From Otis tarda (Eukaryota; Chordata; Aves; Otidiformes; Otididae): a DNA stretch of 64,000 bases. The stretch is from NCBI GenBank assembly GCA_026413225.1, contig JAPMTP010000073.1, forward strand, positions 124,001 through 188,000. Direction: 5' to 3'. The notes under the pieces are model-generated. The model was not told the origin of the DNA and ran no database searches. It worked only from the letters and a program-made list of their open reading frames with translations. How positions within the stretch are numbered: the first letter of the stretch is position 1; each line of letters begins with the position of its first letter. This document shows positions 1 to 8,560 of this stretch, piece after piece. The position numbers and the translations under genes are program-made.

Positions 1-2
1 AG

Positions 3-188
3 CAACTAATATCCCTCTTTTTGGGACAATCACAAGGGGATATTAGGCGCAAATTGCAAAAACTAAGACCTCCTGAAAACAGAGCCTTAGAAAGGTTATT
101 AGAAGAAGCATGGAGAATATTTCGGAATCGAGAGGAAAGTTACAGGCAAGACGAGAGGAAAATACTAGCAGTGGTAAGAGAAAAATGA
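3..188 (+). pseudogene. gag: gag remnant: C-terminal capsid / start of nucleocapsid
   Basis: This is the third forward frame, open from the window edge to a TGA at 186-188 (about 61 codons). The peptide contains GQSQGDIRRKLQKL followed by a charged helix rich in Glu and Arg. It resembles the end of gammaretroviral capsid, where a conserved 'DIRRKLQKLE'-like stretch precedes the charged linker to nucleocapsid. The downstream zinc knuckle is in the first frame, which is open only from 178, so the reading frame must have changed inside 178-188, an A-rich stretch. In a working virus this protein would form the core shell and package RNA. Here only the last part is in view, and the frame change separates it from nucleocapsid. 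Confidence 0.7.
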
Positions 189-213
189 AAATCGGAAATT
201 TAAAGTTAAACCA

Positions 214-2277
214 ATGCGTGGGCTGACGCCTCTGGGTAGGAATCAATGTGCGATCTATAAGAAGAGCGGACACTGGAAGAACGAGTGCCCTGAGCGCCAA
301 AGGAACGCTAGATGGCGCAACAATCAAGGGAAAACGGTAGCTCACGTGGCTGAAAAAAATTGTCTAGCCGACCTCGTAGTAAAAATAAAGTTAGGGGAAG
401 AACAAAAAGAAATCAAATTTTTAGTAGACACGGGAGCGACTTATTCTGTTCTGAATCAAGCTTTGATGCCTCTGGAAAATGATTATATTACAGTGAAAGG
501 TGCGACAGGCCAGACTGAAGAGGCTTGCTTTTGCAGACCCTTAAAATACAAATTGGGGAAGCAAGTGGGGATCCATCAATTTCTGTATATGCCAAATTCT
601 CCAAAGGCCCTTCTTGCTAGGGATTTATTAGAACAACTAGAAGCAACAATCAAATTTAAGCAAGGGGAAGTTACTCTGGAGGTAAATGATCACCAATACG
701 TTCAAATTATGAGTCTATCCTTGGTCAGTACCCCTGCAACAGGAGAAATTGGTGCAAGAATTGTTGACCAAGTATATCCCGGAGTCTGGGCCACCGATAT
801 ACCGGGACGAGCAAAGAACGCACCACCAATAATAGTAAAACTAAAGGAGGGACAGAGTGCCATAAGGATCAAACAATACCCACTGAAAATGGAAGATAGG
901 GAAGGAATTTGTCCAATCATAGAGCGGTTCATAGAACTAAGCCTACTAAAAGAATGTGAGTCAGAATTCAATACACCTATCCTTCCAGTTAAGAAACCTG
1001 ATGGGTCCTATAGGATAGTTCAAGACTTAAGAGCCATCAACAAAATAACAGCGGACCTATACCCTGTGGTAGCTAACACCTATACCCTATTAACCACGCT
1101 AAAACCTGATTTAGCTTGGTTTACGGTCCTAGATTTAAAAGATGCTTTCTTTTGCCTCCCTCTCCATGAAGCCAGCCAGAAAAGTTTTGCTTTCGCATGG
1201 GAAAATCCCAAAAGTGGTCGAAAGACCCAGCTCACATGGACGGTGTTGCCGCAGGGGTTTAAAAATAGCCCCACAGTTTTTGGGAATCAGCTAGCAAAGG
1301 ACTTGGAATCATGGGAACCACCATCAGAAGAAGGGAAGGTCTTACAATATGTAGACGACCTTCTTATTGCAACCAGAACCAAAGAATCCTGTGTCATTTG
1401 GACCGTGAGTCTGTTAAATTTCCTAAGACTACAGGGATATCGGGTTTCTAAGAAAAAGGCACAGGTGTTGTTACAACCCCAGGTCACGTACCTGGGGTAC
1501 GAGATCAGTGTCGGACAACAGATCCTAGGACAAGCCCGGAAAGAGGCCATATGCCAACCCCCCCGACCACGAACTATAAAGGAACTATGGACATTCTTAG
1601 GAATGACGGGGTGGTGCCGACTTTGGATATGTGATTATGGTCTGCTTGTTAAGCCCCTATATTCCCTGATAGCAGCTAACCAAAAGGATCTCCAGTGGGA
1701 TGCTGAGTCAGATCGAGCCTTCCATCAGCTGAAGAAAGCCCTGATGTCGGCACCAGCATTGGGACTTCCTGATGTGAGTAAGCCTTTTTTTTTTCTATTT
1801 TCCCACGAAAAACAAGGAATGGCACTAGGAATATTGGCACAAGATTTGGGACCATACAGATGGGCGGTAGCATACTTCTCCAAACAGCTGGATGCCGCTG
1901 CGAAAGGGTGGCCCAGCTGTCTGAGAGCAGTAGCAGCTGTCATTCTAAACATTCAAGAAGCCCAAAAGTTCACTCTAGGCCAGAAAATGACTGTCCTAGT
2001 TTCCCATACTGTATCTGCGGTCCTTGAAGCAAAAGGAGGGCATTGGCTTTCCCCACAAAGGTTCCTGAAATATCAAGCTATAATGGTTGAACAGGATGAT
2101 GTTGAAATCGTGACCACAAACATCATCAATCCGGCCTCATTCCTTGATGGGAACATCGGGGAGCCAGTGAGTCATGACTGCTTGGAAACAATTGAAACCA
2201 CGTATTCTAGTCGAACGGATCTTAAAGATGTCCCTATCGATGGAGCCGAACATTGGTTCACCGATGGAAGCAGCTAG
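214..2277 (+). pseudogene. pol: Nucleocapsid end + protease + reverse transcriptase (gag-pro-pol part 1)
   Basis: An open run of 687 codons, counted from the Met at 214. Residues 12-25 form a zinc-knuckle-like motif, but the second Cys position is Tyr (Y15), so the CCHC box is incomplete. Retroviral aspartic protease follows, with catalytic D72 in FLVDTGA. RT comes next: PVKKPDGSYRIVQDLRAIN, first catalytic Asp at 307 in VLDLKDAFF, LPQG at 345-348, and the active site YVDD at 379-382. The connection domain follows, then the first RNase H Asp (D684 in FTDGSS) just before a TAG at 2275-2277. No gag stop codon separates nucleocapsid from protease, unlike the readthrough arrangement of typical gammaretroviruses. 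The frame continues unchanged after the TAG, so this is one gene cut by a point stop. The long intact run suggests a fairly young insertion (inference). Confidence 0.92.
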
Positions 2278-2871
2278 ATGTTAAATGGAAGGCGGCATTC
2301 CGGATATGCTGTTACCACTTTTGAAAAGGTGATAGAGTCCAGGCCACTATCAGCCGACGTCTCGGCCCAAAAGGCCGAGATCATAGCCCTTACCCGAGCC
2401 CTGGAGAGAGCCCAGGGAAGGACTGTAAACATTTGGACTGACTTTAAATATGCCTTTGGGGTGGTACATGCCCATGGAGCAATATGGAAGGAAAGAGGAC
2501 TGTTAAATTCTCATGGAAAAACCATCAAACACGCAGAAGAGATTTTGAAAATCCTGAATGCAGTCCAACTTCCCGAAAAGGTGGTAATTATGCATATTAA
2601 AGCACACCAGAAAGTGAGCACAGAATTGGAAAGAGGAAATGAGCTGGCAGATAGGGAAGCAAAACAAGCAGCTAGAGAAACAGTCAAGGTAGAGGGTGCG
2701 CTAATACCTGATGGACAGGTATTTCTAGAAGGTAAATCAGAATACACAAAGGAAGACGGCAAACTTATTAATGATCTAAAGGGATCATATAATGAGGAAG
2801 GGTGGGCCAATTACTACCCCTCACACGGGAGGGTAGTAATTCCCTCCTACGTGATATGGTCAGTAGTCTGA
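2278..2871 (+). pseudogene. pol: pol part 2: RNase H and linker to integrase
   Basis: This lies in the same frame as the upstream ORF, directly after the TAG at 2275-2277, and is open for 197 codons to a TGA at 2869-2871. It carries the rest of a retroviral RNase H, which degrades the RNA strand of the RNA/DNA hybrid during reverse transcription. The catalytic set is recognisable: the first Asp lies upstream of the TAG (codon 2263), Glu at codon 2377 in AQKAEIIALTRAL, Asp at codon 2440 in IWTDFKYAFG, and the last Asp at codon 2650 in ELADREAKQAA. The His of the handle region is seen in MHIKAHQK. The end resembles the linker into integrase, and the TGA falls just before the integrase zinc-binding histidines. 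Without suppression of the TAG this part would not be made. Confidence 0.9.
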
Positions 2872-2893
2872 GAAGAACATAGAAAAAGACACT

Positions 2894-2909
2894 GGGGGGG
2901 GGGGCGGGG
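2894..2909 (+). repeat. G-run (G11-C-G4) at the pol frame change
   Basis: Eleven G, one C and four G in a row, placed directly after the HW of the integrase zinc-binding module. The frame is first forward before the run and second forward after it, so a length change in or next to the run is the simplest cause of the break. The homopolymer is also a place where sequencing length errors are common, so the break could be partly technical. Confidence 0.8.
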
Positions 2910-3937
2910 CAGAAGCCCTATATAAAGATCTCATCAGGAACATAATAGCGCGAAACTTATACACTACCGTTAGACAAGTAAGTCAACAATGTGATCTTTG
3001 TCTCCAGACTAATCCTAAAGTTGTAAAAGGGCCAAAACTTGAAAAAATCGGAAAGGGGAATGGTCCGGGACAACATTGGCAGATTGATTTCTCAGAACTC
3101 CCTAGAAAAGGGGGGTATCGATACTTATTAGTACTTACTGATACCTTTTCAGGCTGGCCAGAAGCTTCCCCGTGCAGAACTGCTAAAGCCCGGGAAGTAA
3201 CCAAAATACTGCTCCAGGAAATAGTACCTAGGTTTGGAGTCCCAGCGGTAATGTCCTCGGATAGAGGACCACATTTTGTGTCCAGAATAGTACAAGAAAT
3301 TAGCCACCATCTAGGGATAGATTGGCAATTACATACCTCTTACCGACCACAATCAAGTGGCCAGGTGGAGAAAATGAATCACCTAATCAAACAACAGATT
3401 GTCAAGTTGGGTCAGGAAACTAATCTAACTTGGCCTCAGTCTTTACCATTAGCTCTTATACGAATACGAACCAGACCAAGAGCAAGAGAAGGGCTTAGTC
3501 CATTCGAAATTCTATATGGACGACCCTATGGGGTACAAAAGGGAACATCTTCACAAATTGGTGAAGAAATAATGACCTCCTATATGGTGGCACTAAACAA
3601 ACAATTAAAAAGAATTGAAAAACATGTAATGGGAACACGTAGTAGGGGTCTGGATGGGCCTGTTCACGATATTCAACCATATATATATGTTAAGTCTCTT
3701 ACAGAAAAAACCCCGGAACCACAGTGGACCGGACCTTTTCAAGTCCTCCTCACCACCTACACGGCAATTAAGGTAGAGGGACAGAACTCCTGCATACACC
3801 ATACTCGGATCAAGAGAGCCTCTGCAACCTTGTGGAAAGTAACTCCAGACAACAACGAAGACTTGAGACTTAAACTCGTTCGAACGGATAAGGGCGGGAA
3901 CAATGTGGGTAACAAGTATGTGAGCCAAAAGCAGTAG
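2909..3937 (+). pseudogene. pol: pol part 3: integrase
   Basis: This is the second forward frame, open from the end of the G-run to a TAG at 3935-3937 (about 342 codons). The N-terminal zinc-binding HHCC module is split: two His codons (2878 and 2890) lie in the upstream frame before the G-run, and the Cys pair C-x2-C (codons 2990 and 2999) in this frame. The catalytic core has Asp at 3086 (WQIDFSE), Asp at 3260 (SSDRGPHF) and Glu at 3368 (SSGQVEKMN), with exactly 35 residues between the last two (DD35E). A GLSPFEILYGRP motif and a C-terminal GPF module (about 3725-3800, WTGPFQVLLTTYTAIKV) match gammaretroviral integrase, which joins viral DNA ends to host DNA. The core itself is uninterrupted. 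The reading frame differs from RT/RNase H, so the protein could not be produced as part of pol here. Confidence 0.92.
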
Positions 3938-4389
3938 TGAACCGGTGGGACACCACAGCAAATTATACCGGACAAAGAAACCAGGACCGGCCAGTAACTA
4001 ATCTCGCCCAAATCTGTCATCGGTGCAGTTTATATCTTATTTGTCATTTTATTATAGGAAATATAAAACCCATTTTAGTAGGTCACAGAAGGCAGTACAT
4101 TATCTACAGAAGTAGCTGTACTAATCCACTAGAACAACTAAATCCTAAAATGACCAATTGTTTAACTGGAATTGTGATTGGGCTTACAATATTTTCCTGC
4201 ATCTTACCACTAACTTGTAATCAAAAGGACACCAAATGGCCGTGGTCTCACGCCTACCTTGGGTTTACAGGAAGCATGGGACCACCTTTTAAATGGTCGG
4301 GCTTAAACTTGGCCGCTGTGGTTATGCATGAAATGGAAATGTACTCAGGGCATGAGTGGGGCTGGGACAGAGGCAACAGGGATCCTTAA
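3937..4389 (+). pseudogene. env: env N-terminal remnant (putative)
   Basis: First forward frame, open for about 150 codons directly after the pol stop. The Met at 4150 begins a short segment with a strongly hydrophobic stretch (GIVIGLTIFSCILPLTC), which fits an envelope signal peptide. The codons upstream of 4150 are Arg- and Cys-rich and may be leader or non-coding. Position, downstream of integrase and in a different frame, fits env. I see no surface-subunit cysteine pattern, no furin site, no fusion peptide and no transmembrane-subunit CX6CC motif. The frame stops at 4387-4389, where the sequence changes to an unrelated type. The assignment rests on position and the hydrophobic leader only. 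Confidence 0.5.
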
Positions 4390-5385
4390 TACTACGGTGC
4401 ACCCTGTTGTGATCTTATTGATTAGAATGGCTGTCCCAGCGGGCCCTCCACGGGCCGATTCAGGCCCAGTCAGCAGCCTGGCAAGAGGGCAGAGGGTGAG
4501 GCCTGCAAGGCCCATGAGGCCTGTGCCTCCCCCTCTGTGCCTCTGCCCCCGCTCAGATTCTTCACATCTTCTCTTCTCTCTTTTTTTTTTCTTCTGTTTT
4601 CCCCTTCTTAAATATGTTATCCGAGAGGCCTTATCCCGGAACATTCTGCTACCAATCGGCTCAGCTTTGGCCAGCAGCGGGTCCGCCCTAGGCCTGGCCG
4701 AATCCACTGAACAAAGGGGAGCGACTTCTAGCAGTTTCCTACAGAAGCTACCACATTAGGCCCCCCCCCAAACAAAACCGTGTATGACGCTTCATATCAT
4801 TCAGGGAAACTGTTTAAGTAAAAGAATTTACTTAGTGTGATAAACAGGGGCGATTCATATAGGGGACCACGTAGAAATGGGGACAATAAGTTAATCACAA
4901 CTATATATGTATGCACTTAAAGAATTGCTGTAGTTCAGCCCCAATCAGGACCAGACTATGCAGTCTCTCTCTCACTCCCCGCCCCCCCCCCCCCCAAGAG
5001 AACAGGGGGAGATTTGGTAAACAAAAGAAAACCAGGAAAAAAACCAAACACGTGGGTTAAGATTGAACAAAAAGTAAATTTAACAGTAATTACAGAAGAA
5101 AACAAAACAGTGATGCAATACAAATACAGTATAATGGCTTACAACAAATCTCCACACTTAGTTCCTTCCAAGTAGCAGGAGGCTCCCTTCAGCACCCTCC
5201 TCACTTATATACTGAGCATGATGTCAGATGGGATGGAATAGCCCTTTGGCTCATTTGGGTAAATTAACCCCAGCTGTTAGCTAATTAGTTAACTACCCCA
5301 GCCATAGGGGCTACCAGCTTCAGTTCTCCACCCAGCTCAGGTAAATATTAACTCTATCCTAGCCAGAACCAGGACAAGAATATAG
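4390..5385. mobile_element. Avian LTR-type non-coding block in place of env
   Basis: A non-coding kilobase with base composition unlike its flanks: a GC-rich start (about 4,430-4,560), a pyrimidine tract (about 4,560-4,610), then A-rich and C-run stretches. Several phrases (around 4,650-4,760, 5,100-5,290 and 5,350-5,385) resemble, from memory, LTR and near-LTR sequence of ERVK-like elements that are abundant in bird genomes. I therefore read it as a fragment of a second avian retroelement inserted into, or recombined with, the first; orientation is not settled. No env sequence resumes after it, so env loss went with this event or came before it. There is no coding frame I would defend here. 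A library search against avian repeats would decide. Confidence 0.45.
4982..4995 (+). repeat. C14 homopolymer
   Basis: Fourteen C in a row inside the LTR-like block, following a CTCTCTCTC-rich stretch. Its true length is uncertain for the usual homopolymer reasons. Confidence 0.9.
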
Positions 5386-5556
5386 TTATAAAACATAGTC
5401 ACGTAACCATAGAGCTTAGAGAAACAATTAATGGAGGAGGAAGTCTGTTTTTTTTTCTTTTCCTGACGAAGGACTCATTTGTAAGGAGTGAGAAACAGTC
5501 TCGCATTATCTCAAGGGAGTGATTAGAAAGAACAAGAATTAAAAAACAGGATGGCA
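5386..5556 (+). other. ERV 3' untranslated stretch before the LTR, possible polypurine tract
   Basis: A-rich sequence between the foreign block and the 3' LTR. A purine run (AATGGAGGAGGAAG, 5430-5443) and a second purine-rich stretch (about 5,535-5,554) are candidates for the polypurine tract that primes plus-strand synthesis. The second is closer to the expected place, immediately before the LTR, but is not a clean tract. No coding frame is visible. Confidence 0.4.
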
Positions 5557-5870
5557 TGTGTCACAAAGACGTCTATAAACCTCCTTGCTAAAGGAAAACA
5601 GATGGTTAACAAGGACATGAATCAGCTCAAGCTGATAAGAACACTGCAAGCTTGCAGGATCATTGCATTCTAGGCTAAAGGTGAAACGTACACCATGAAG
5701 AAGACCTACGGCCTTCATCCCAAAGACCACCGAAGACCCCTGCCCACAATTATTGGGAGAATTTGCGCAAGCGCGAAGGACTGATAAGCTAATTAGCATA
5801 CGAAGCGAGAGTAGGCGGGTTTAGGTAATGAATATGAATAGGCGTCAATTGAATATTCATTGTTTTATTG

Positions 5871-5879
5871 TATAAAAAT
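5871..5879 (+). promoter_or_regulatory. LTR TATA box
   Basis: TATAAAAAT preceded by AT-rich sequence, about 73 bp upstream of the AATAAA. The spacing fits a retroviral core promoter with a short R region. Confidence 0.7.
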
Positions 5880-5943
5880 GGGACAGTTTGCTACCTCGGG
5901 CATGCACGCTTGTGGTGGAGCGATCCCCCGTGCATCTGCACGC

Positions 5944-5949
5944 AATAAA
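5944..5949 (+). promoter_or_regulatory. LTR polyadenylation signal AATAAA
   Basis: AATAAA 73 bp after the TATA box, followed by a T-rich stretch (ACCTATTTTATAAC) that fits the downstream element. Cleavage would be expected near 5,965. Confidence 0.75.
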
Positions 5950-5998
5950 CATACCTATTTTATAACTTCCGAGTTACAGAGTCCATTTCCATACGTCA

Positions 5999-6266
5999 AT
6001 AGTAAGTGTCAGAATCCTGGTGGTGTAGGAAAGCCGAGAGACCCAATGTTTTTGAGCCTGTAGATGCGGTGGGAAGAGTCGGTGAGGAGCAGCAAGAACT
6101 TTTAGAGCAGGCACTTCTGGTGTTGGAGTAATTGTCTGATGTTTGGGATTTATAAGATTTATTCTCAGAGGACTGCCAGGTTGACTTGGTGGCAAATGTC
6201 AGAGTCCTGTTGGCCTAGGGAAGCCCAGAGCAATCGTCTGACGTTGGGGATTGTCCTGGTCAGTCC
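5999..6266 (-). repeat. Inverted satellite segment next to the LTR
   Basis: Read on the minus strand this stretch gives satellite sequence: ACCAGGATTCTGAC and GGCTTTCCTAC near 6,010-6,040, GCATCTACAG near 6,060-6,070, TTCTTGCTGCTCCTCACCG near 6,082-6,100, then GACAATTACTCC near 6,125. A second, shorter inverted piece lies at about 6,170-6,250. On the + strand the same words appear in their usual orientation only after about 6,270. So the ERV-proximal units point the opposite way from the rest of the array. Confidence 0.85.
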
Positions 6267-6280
6267 TAGACCACCAGGAC
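6253..6280. repeat. Short palindrome at the orientation switch
   Basis: GTCCTGGT (6253-6260) and its exact reverse complement ACCAGGAC (6273-6280) flank a 12-bp spacer. The two arms belong to the equivalent point of the satellite unit on either side, which places the symmetry centre near 6,266. Confidence 0.8.
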
Positions 6281-8560
6281 TCCGACATTTTCCACCATTT
6301 CAACCCGGCAGCCCTGTGAGCAGCTCTTGCTGCTCCTCACCGGTTGTTGACACCACATCTACAGCACTACAGACAATGGGGCTCCGGGCTTTTCCTGACC
6401 AACAGTGCATCGATGTCTACCATCAACTGCACAGAACCGCGCACTGAAAAAATACCCTAAAAATCATGAATGTCAGATGATTGCTCCCACACCAAAAGTG
6501 CCACCAACTAAAGATCATGCTGATCCTCACCGGCCATTGGCAGCACATCTACAGCACCACAGACATTTGGATTCCGGGCTTTCCCTGTCGAACTGCGCTT
6601 CGACGTTTAACATCAACTGCACGGAAGGGCCCACTGAAAATATACCCGAAAAGTCATGAACATCGGACAATTGCTCCCATACGAAAAGCGCCAGCAACTA
6701 AAGCTCCTGCTGCTCCTCACAGGCTGTCGACGCCACATCTACAGCACCACAGACACTGGGGCTCCGGGATTTCCCTGACTAGGATCAATTCGATGTTTAA
6801 CATCAGCTGCACAGTGCACCCACTAAAAATATACCCTAAAAATCATGAACGTGGGAGTATTGCTCCCACACCAAAAGTGCCAGCAACTCAAGCTCTTGCT
6901 GCTCCTCACAGGCTGTTGACGCCGCATCTACAGAACCACAGACACTGGGGATCCAGGCTTTCCCTGAGGAACAGCGCTTTGACATTATCATAAACTGCAG
7001 TGAAGTGCCGACTGAAAAAATACCCTAAAAATCACGAATGTCGGACCATTGCTCCCACACCAAAAGTGCCGGACCCTCAAGATCTTGTTGCTCCTCACTG
7101 GCCATTGACGCTGCATGTACAGCACCACTGACACTGGGGCTCCGGGCTTTCCCTTTCCAACAGCACTTTGAAGTTTACCATCACCTACACAGAAGCGCCC
7201 AATTAAATAATACCCTAAAAATCACGAACGTCGAACGATTGCTCCCACACCAAAACTGCCAGCAATTAGAGCTGTTGCTGCTCCTCACCGGCCGTTGATG
7301 GTGCATCTACAGCACCACAGACATTGGGGCTCCGGGCTTTTCCTAACGAACAGCGCTTCGAAATTCACCAAGAACAGCACAGGGCTGCCGACTGATAAAA
7401 TCCACTAAAATAAACGAACTTCTTACGATTTCTCCCACATCAAAAGTGCCAGCAACTCAAGCTCTCGAGGCTCCTCACCGGCCCTTCACACTGCATCTAC
7501 AGCACCAGAGACACTGGGGCTCCGGGCTTTCCCTGATGAACAGCGCTTCGACGTTTACCATTAACTGCACGGAAGCGCCCACTGAAAAAAATACCCTAAA
7601 AATCACGAATGTCGGATGATTGCTCCCACACCAAATGTGCGAGCAACTCAACCTCTTCCTGCTCTTCACCGCCCGTTGACGCCACATCTACGGCACCGCA
7701 GACATTGGAGCTCCGGGCTTTTCCTGAGGAACAGTGCTTCGATTTTTACCATCAACTGCACAGGGCCGCCCACCTACAAAATGCCCGAAATATCCCGAAC
7801 ATTGCACGATTGCTCCCACACCAAAAGTGCCAGCAACTCAAGCTCTTGCTGCTTCTCACCGGCCATTTATGCTGCATCTACAGCACCACAGACATTGGGG
7901 CTCTGGGCTTTCCCTGACCAACAGAGTTTCGACGTTTACCATCAACTGAACAGTGCCACCCACTTGAAATATAGCCAAAAAATCACTAACGTCGGACTAT
8001 TGCTCCCACACCAAAAGTGCCAGCCACTCAAGCTTTTGCTGCTCCTCATCGGCCGTTGACGCCACATCTACAGCACCACAGACACTGGGGCTCCGGGCTT
8101 TCCCTTACGAACAGGGCTTCGACGTTTCCCATCAACTGCAGGGAATAGCCCACTGAAAAAATACCCTAAAATCACGAACGTCGGACCATTGCTCCCATAC
8201 CAAAAGTACCAGCATCTAAAGCTCTTGCTGCTCCTCACTGGCCGTTGACGCCGCATCTACAGCACCACAGACACCGGGGTTCCGGGCATTCCCTGACGAA
8301 CAGCGCTTCGACGTTTACCATCAATCGCACGGAAGAGCCCAGTGAAAAAATCCCCTAAAATTCACGAAGGTCGGACGATTGATCCCACACCAAAATTGCC
8401 AGCAACTCAAGGTCTTGCTGCTCCTCACCATCCGTTGATGCTACATCTACAGCACCACGAACTTTGGGGCTTTGGGGTTTCCCTGATGAACAGCACTTCG
8501 ACGTTTACCATCAACTGCACAGAAGCACCAGATAAAAAACTGAAAAAAACCCCGAAAAAA
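6267..8560 (+). repeat. Diverged edge subfamily of the satellite (about 12 units)
   Basis: Units spaced about 190 bp that share fixed differences from the main array: GCCAGCAACTCAAG instead of GCCAGCCACTCAAG, CACCGGCCGTTGACGCC instead of CAGCGGCCATTGGCAGC, CCTGACGAACAGCGCTTC instead of CCTGAGGAGCAGGGCTTC, and TTACCATCAACTGCACGG instead of TTGCCACCAGCTGCACGT. Units also differ strongly from each other, as expected at the margin of an array where unequal exchange is rare. The first unit after the switch lacks its middle (joint near 6,320). Confidence 0.88.

Larger units (their letters stand above)
1..5998 (+). mobile_element. Endogenous gammaretrovirus-like (ERV1) provirus, 5' part outside the window
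   Basis: Gene order gag end - protease - reverse transcriptase - RNase H - integrase - env start - LTR is visible on the + strand, so this is a retrovirus-derived element and not a LINE. The class call rests on protein motifs typical of gammaretroviruses: protease FLVDTGA, RT LPQG and YVDD, integrase YRPQSSGQVE and a C-terminal GPF module like that of murine leukaemia virus. The 5' LTR, primer binding site and most of gag lie to the left. The copy is broken: a gag/pol frame change near 178-188, TAG at 2275, TGA at 2869, a frame change at the G-run 2894-2909, and loss of nearly all of env. The right end abuts satellite DNA directly. Target-site duplication cannot be tested because the left end is missing. 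Confidence 0.93.
5557..5998 (+). repeat. 3' LTR of the ERV
   Basis: About 440 bp beginning with TG (TGTGTCACAA, or 2 bp later) and ending in CA at 5997-5998. It has the expected U3-R-U5 order: a TATA box at 5871, transcription start expected near 5,900, AATAAA at 5944, and a short U5. The boundaries are inferred from TG...CA, the TATA/AATAAA spacing and the sudden start of satellite sequence at about 5,999. They may be off by several bases because the 5' LTR is not available for comparison. In this copy the LTR promoter points into the satellite array. Confidence 0.75.

Noticed and set aside
43-345. Minus-strand frame opposite gag
   Set aside because: Shadow of the gag/pro coding strand, hydrophobic only because of the reverse reading.
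4345-4759. Open frames on both strands in the GC-rich stretch
   Set aside because: Low-complexity, Pro/Arg/Ser-rich translations in several frames, with no domain. The DNA looks like LTR-type non-coding sequence.
5539-5799. Minus-strand frame in the LTR U3
   Set aside because: Short, no family, lies fully inside the LTR.
6139-8059. Forward frames of 70-170 codons in the edge satellite
   Set aside because: They translate satellite words and end at the unit joint. They are not related to the retrovirus or to any gene.
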